From: Candidatus Hydrogenedentota bacterium | GTDB lineage: Bacteria; Hydrogenedentota; Hydrogenedentia; Hydrogenedentales; CAITNO01 | DNA length: 5,999 bases | Direction of reading: 5' to 3' | Assembly (NCBI GenBank): GCA_007124105.1 | Contig: SLFT01000230.1 | Span: 1-5,999 of the forward strand | Shown here: piece after piece, positions 5,120 through 5,999 of the stretch | Numbering within the stretch: position 1 is the stretch's first letter | Layout: each line of letters starts with the position of its first letter | Position numbers and translations under genes: made by a program | The notes under the pieces: generated by a model | Told to the model about the DNA's origin: nothing | The model's input: only the letters and a program-made list of their open reading frames with translations | Database searches by the model: none

Positions 5120-5973
5120 CCCGGAATCCATTGCGTCTTTTACAGGGAAGCAGCCGCACGGTCATGCCCGGCTTCGGCCTTACTGTCGGATACACCGTCT
5201 GCTATCTCAGCCTGGTGGTGCTGTTGCCTGTGTCAGCCCTTGGGCTGCGCGCCATCGCCGTGGACTTCGACGCCTATCGCGCCATCCTTACTGATGCGCG
5301 CACCATAGCGGCGTTCCGACTGACCTTTGGAGCGGCCTTTGTCGGCGCCGTCATCAACGTTGTGTTTGGATTCATTGTGGCCTGGACGCTGGTACGCTAT
5401 CCCTTTCCGGGGCATAAATTTGTGGACGCCTTGGTGGACCTGCCCTTCGCGCTTCCCACGGCCGTGTCGGGCATTGCGCTCACCTCGCTCTACGCGCGGA
5501 CCGGATTGCTGGGTCGCGTTTTTGAACCCTTCGGCGTACAGATAGCCTTCACGCCGCTCGGCGTTATTGTGGCGCTTACCTTCATTGGCCTGCCTTTTGT
5601 AGTGCGCACACTGCAACCCGCGCTTGAAGACCTCGATCGCGAATATGAAGAGGCCGCGTTGAGCCTTGGCGCGACCCATTTTCAGGTTTTTATGCAAATC
5701 ATCCTGCCGGCGTTGCGTCCCGCCATGCTTACCGGTTTTGCGCTGGCGCTGGCCCGCGCGCTGGGCGAATACGGCTCGGTGGTGTTCATCTCGGGGAATA
5801 TGCCCATGCGCACCGAGATTGTGTCGCTGCTGATTGTGGGCAAGCTCGAACAATTCGATTACGACGGGGCCACCGCGCTGGCCGTGGTCACGCTGACCCT
5901 GTCCTTCATGCTGTTATTCACCATCAACCTTATCCAGTGGCGTTATGCCGCTAAAACAAGAAACACCGCGTGA
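5116..5973 (+). CDS. cysT: Sulfate ABC transporter permease subunit CysT (CysU)
   Basis: An integral inner-membrane protein of 285 residues, close to the usual family length, forming with CysW the sulfate channel of the ATP-driven CysTWA importer. About six membrane helices are visible, roughly at 22-44, 66-92, 103-127, 144-165, 197-218 and 251-275. The cytoplasmic EAA loop, which docks on the CysA ATPase, is EEAALSLGATHFQVFMQIILP at 178-198 with the conserved G185. Other CysT hallmarks are DLPFALPTAVSGIALTSLY at 108-126, the LPFVVRTLQPALEDLDREYEEAA approach to that loop, and ARALGEYGSVVFISGNMP at 213-230. The start ATG overlaps the stop of the binding-protein gene as ATGA, and GGGAGG at 5103-5108 gives a strong ribosome site, so the two are translationally coupled. 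A probable CysW gene begins directly after it. Confidence 0.96.
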   Translation: MTRNPLRLLQGSSRTVMPGFGLTVGYTVCYLSLVVLLPVSALGLRAIAVDFDAYRAILTDARTIAAFRLTFGAAFVGAVINVVFGFIVAWTLVRYPFPGHKFVDALVDLPFALPTAVSGIALTSLYARTGLLGRVFEPFGVQIAFTPLGVIVALTFIGLPFVVRTLQPALEDLDREYEEAALSLGATHFQVFMQIILPALRPAMLTGFALALARALGEYGSVVFISGNMPMRTEIVSLLIVGKLEQFDYDGATALAVVTLTLSFMLLFTINLIQWRYAAKTRNTA

Positions 5974-5974
5974 T

Positions 5975-5999
5975 ATGGCCGCGTCAAAACAAATTGAAA
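5975..5999 (+). CDS. cysW: Start of the next gene, probably sulfate permease subunit CysW (truncated by window edge)
   Basis: An open frame begins one base after the cysT stop and reads MAASKQIE before the window ends. An in-frame ATG at 5945-5947 would add ten residues (MPLKQETPRD) and overlap cysT by 29 bases. Neither start has a clear Shine-Dalgarno sequence. The visible residues carry no family signature, so the CysW call rests only on the near-universal order binding protein, CysT, CysW, CysA in sulfate importers. A different operon member is possible. Confidence 0.45.

Noticed and set aside
5233..5853. A 206-codon minus-strand frame opposite cysT
   Set aside because: The translation is an R/G/H/Q-rich low-complexity mirror of membrane codons; cysT is certain on the other strand.
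1..5999. Mobile elements, CRISPR repeats, tRNA or rRNA
   Set aside because: No transposase or integrase genes, repeat-spacer arrays, cloverleaf sequences or ribosomal RNA motifs were seen; the genes are compact metabolic and transport operons.

Overview
The window is ordinary bacterial chromosome of moderate-to-high GC with no sign of phage, insertion sequence or CRISPR. It holds two divergently oriented operons around a roughly 300-base control region (3181-3479). Both run off the window ends. The sequence does not identify the host. A lipoprotein-type sulfate-binding protein and a split transketolase fit many Gram-negative or environmental phyla, and I make no taxonomic call.

Left arm, minus strand, read from 3180 down to 1: (i) a 257-residue protein that looks like two tandem SCP2-like (sterol-carrier-fold) units; (ii) a class III PLP-dependent aminotransferase related to glutamate-1-semialdehyde aminomutase, starting 7 bases after gene i; (iii) the N-terminal, thiamine-diphosphate-binding half of a split transketolase; (iv) the beginning of its C-terminal partner, cut by the window edge. 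Genes i-ii and iii-iv are tightly packed. A 135-base gap carrying three adjacent palindromes separates the pairs. The arm looks like a small carbon-skeleton or amino-sugar pathway, but no substrate can be read from the sequence.

Right arm, plus strand, from 3480 to the end: an Rrf2-family regulator with three C-terminal cysteines, then a periplasmic sulfate-binding lipoprotein, the CysT sulfate permease subunit (ATGA overlap) and the first codons of what is probably CysW. A near-consensus sigma-70 promoter (TTGCAT, 17 bases, TATAAT) lies 36 bases upstream of the regulator start. A 13-base dyad between the promoter and the ribosome binding site is a good candidate autoregulatory operator. The simplest reading is a sulfate-uptake operon led by its own iron-sulfur- or sulfur-responsive regulator.

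Nothing here is clearly a new defence or mobile system. The points most worth following are the SCP2-like/aminotransferase/split-transketolase operon of unknown substrate, the internal duplication in the SCP2-like protein, the Rrf2 cysteine spacing and its putative operator, and the palindrome cluster ahead of the transketolase.
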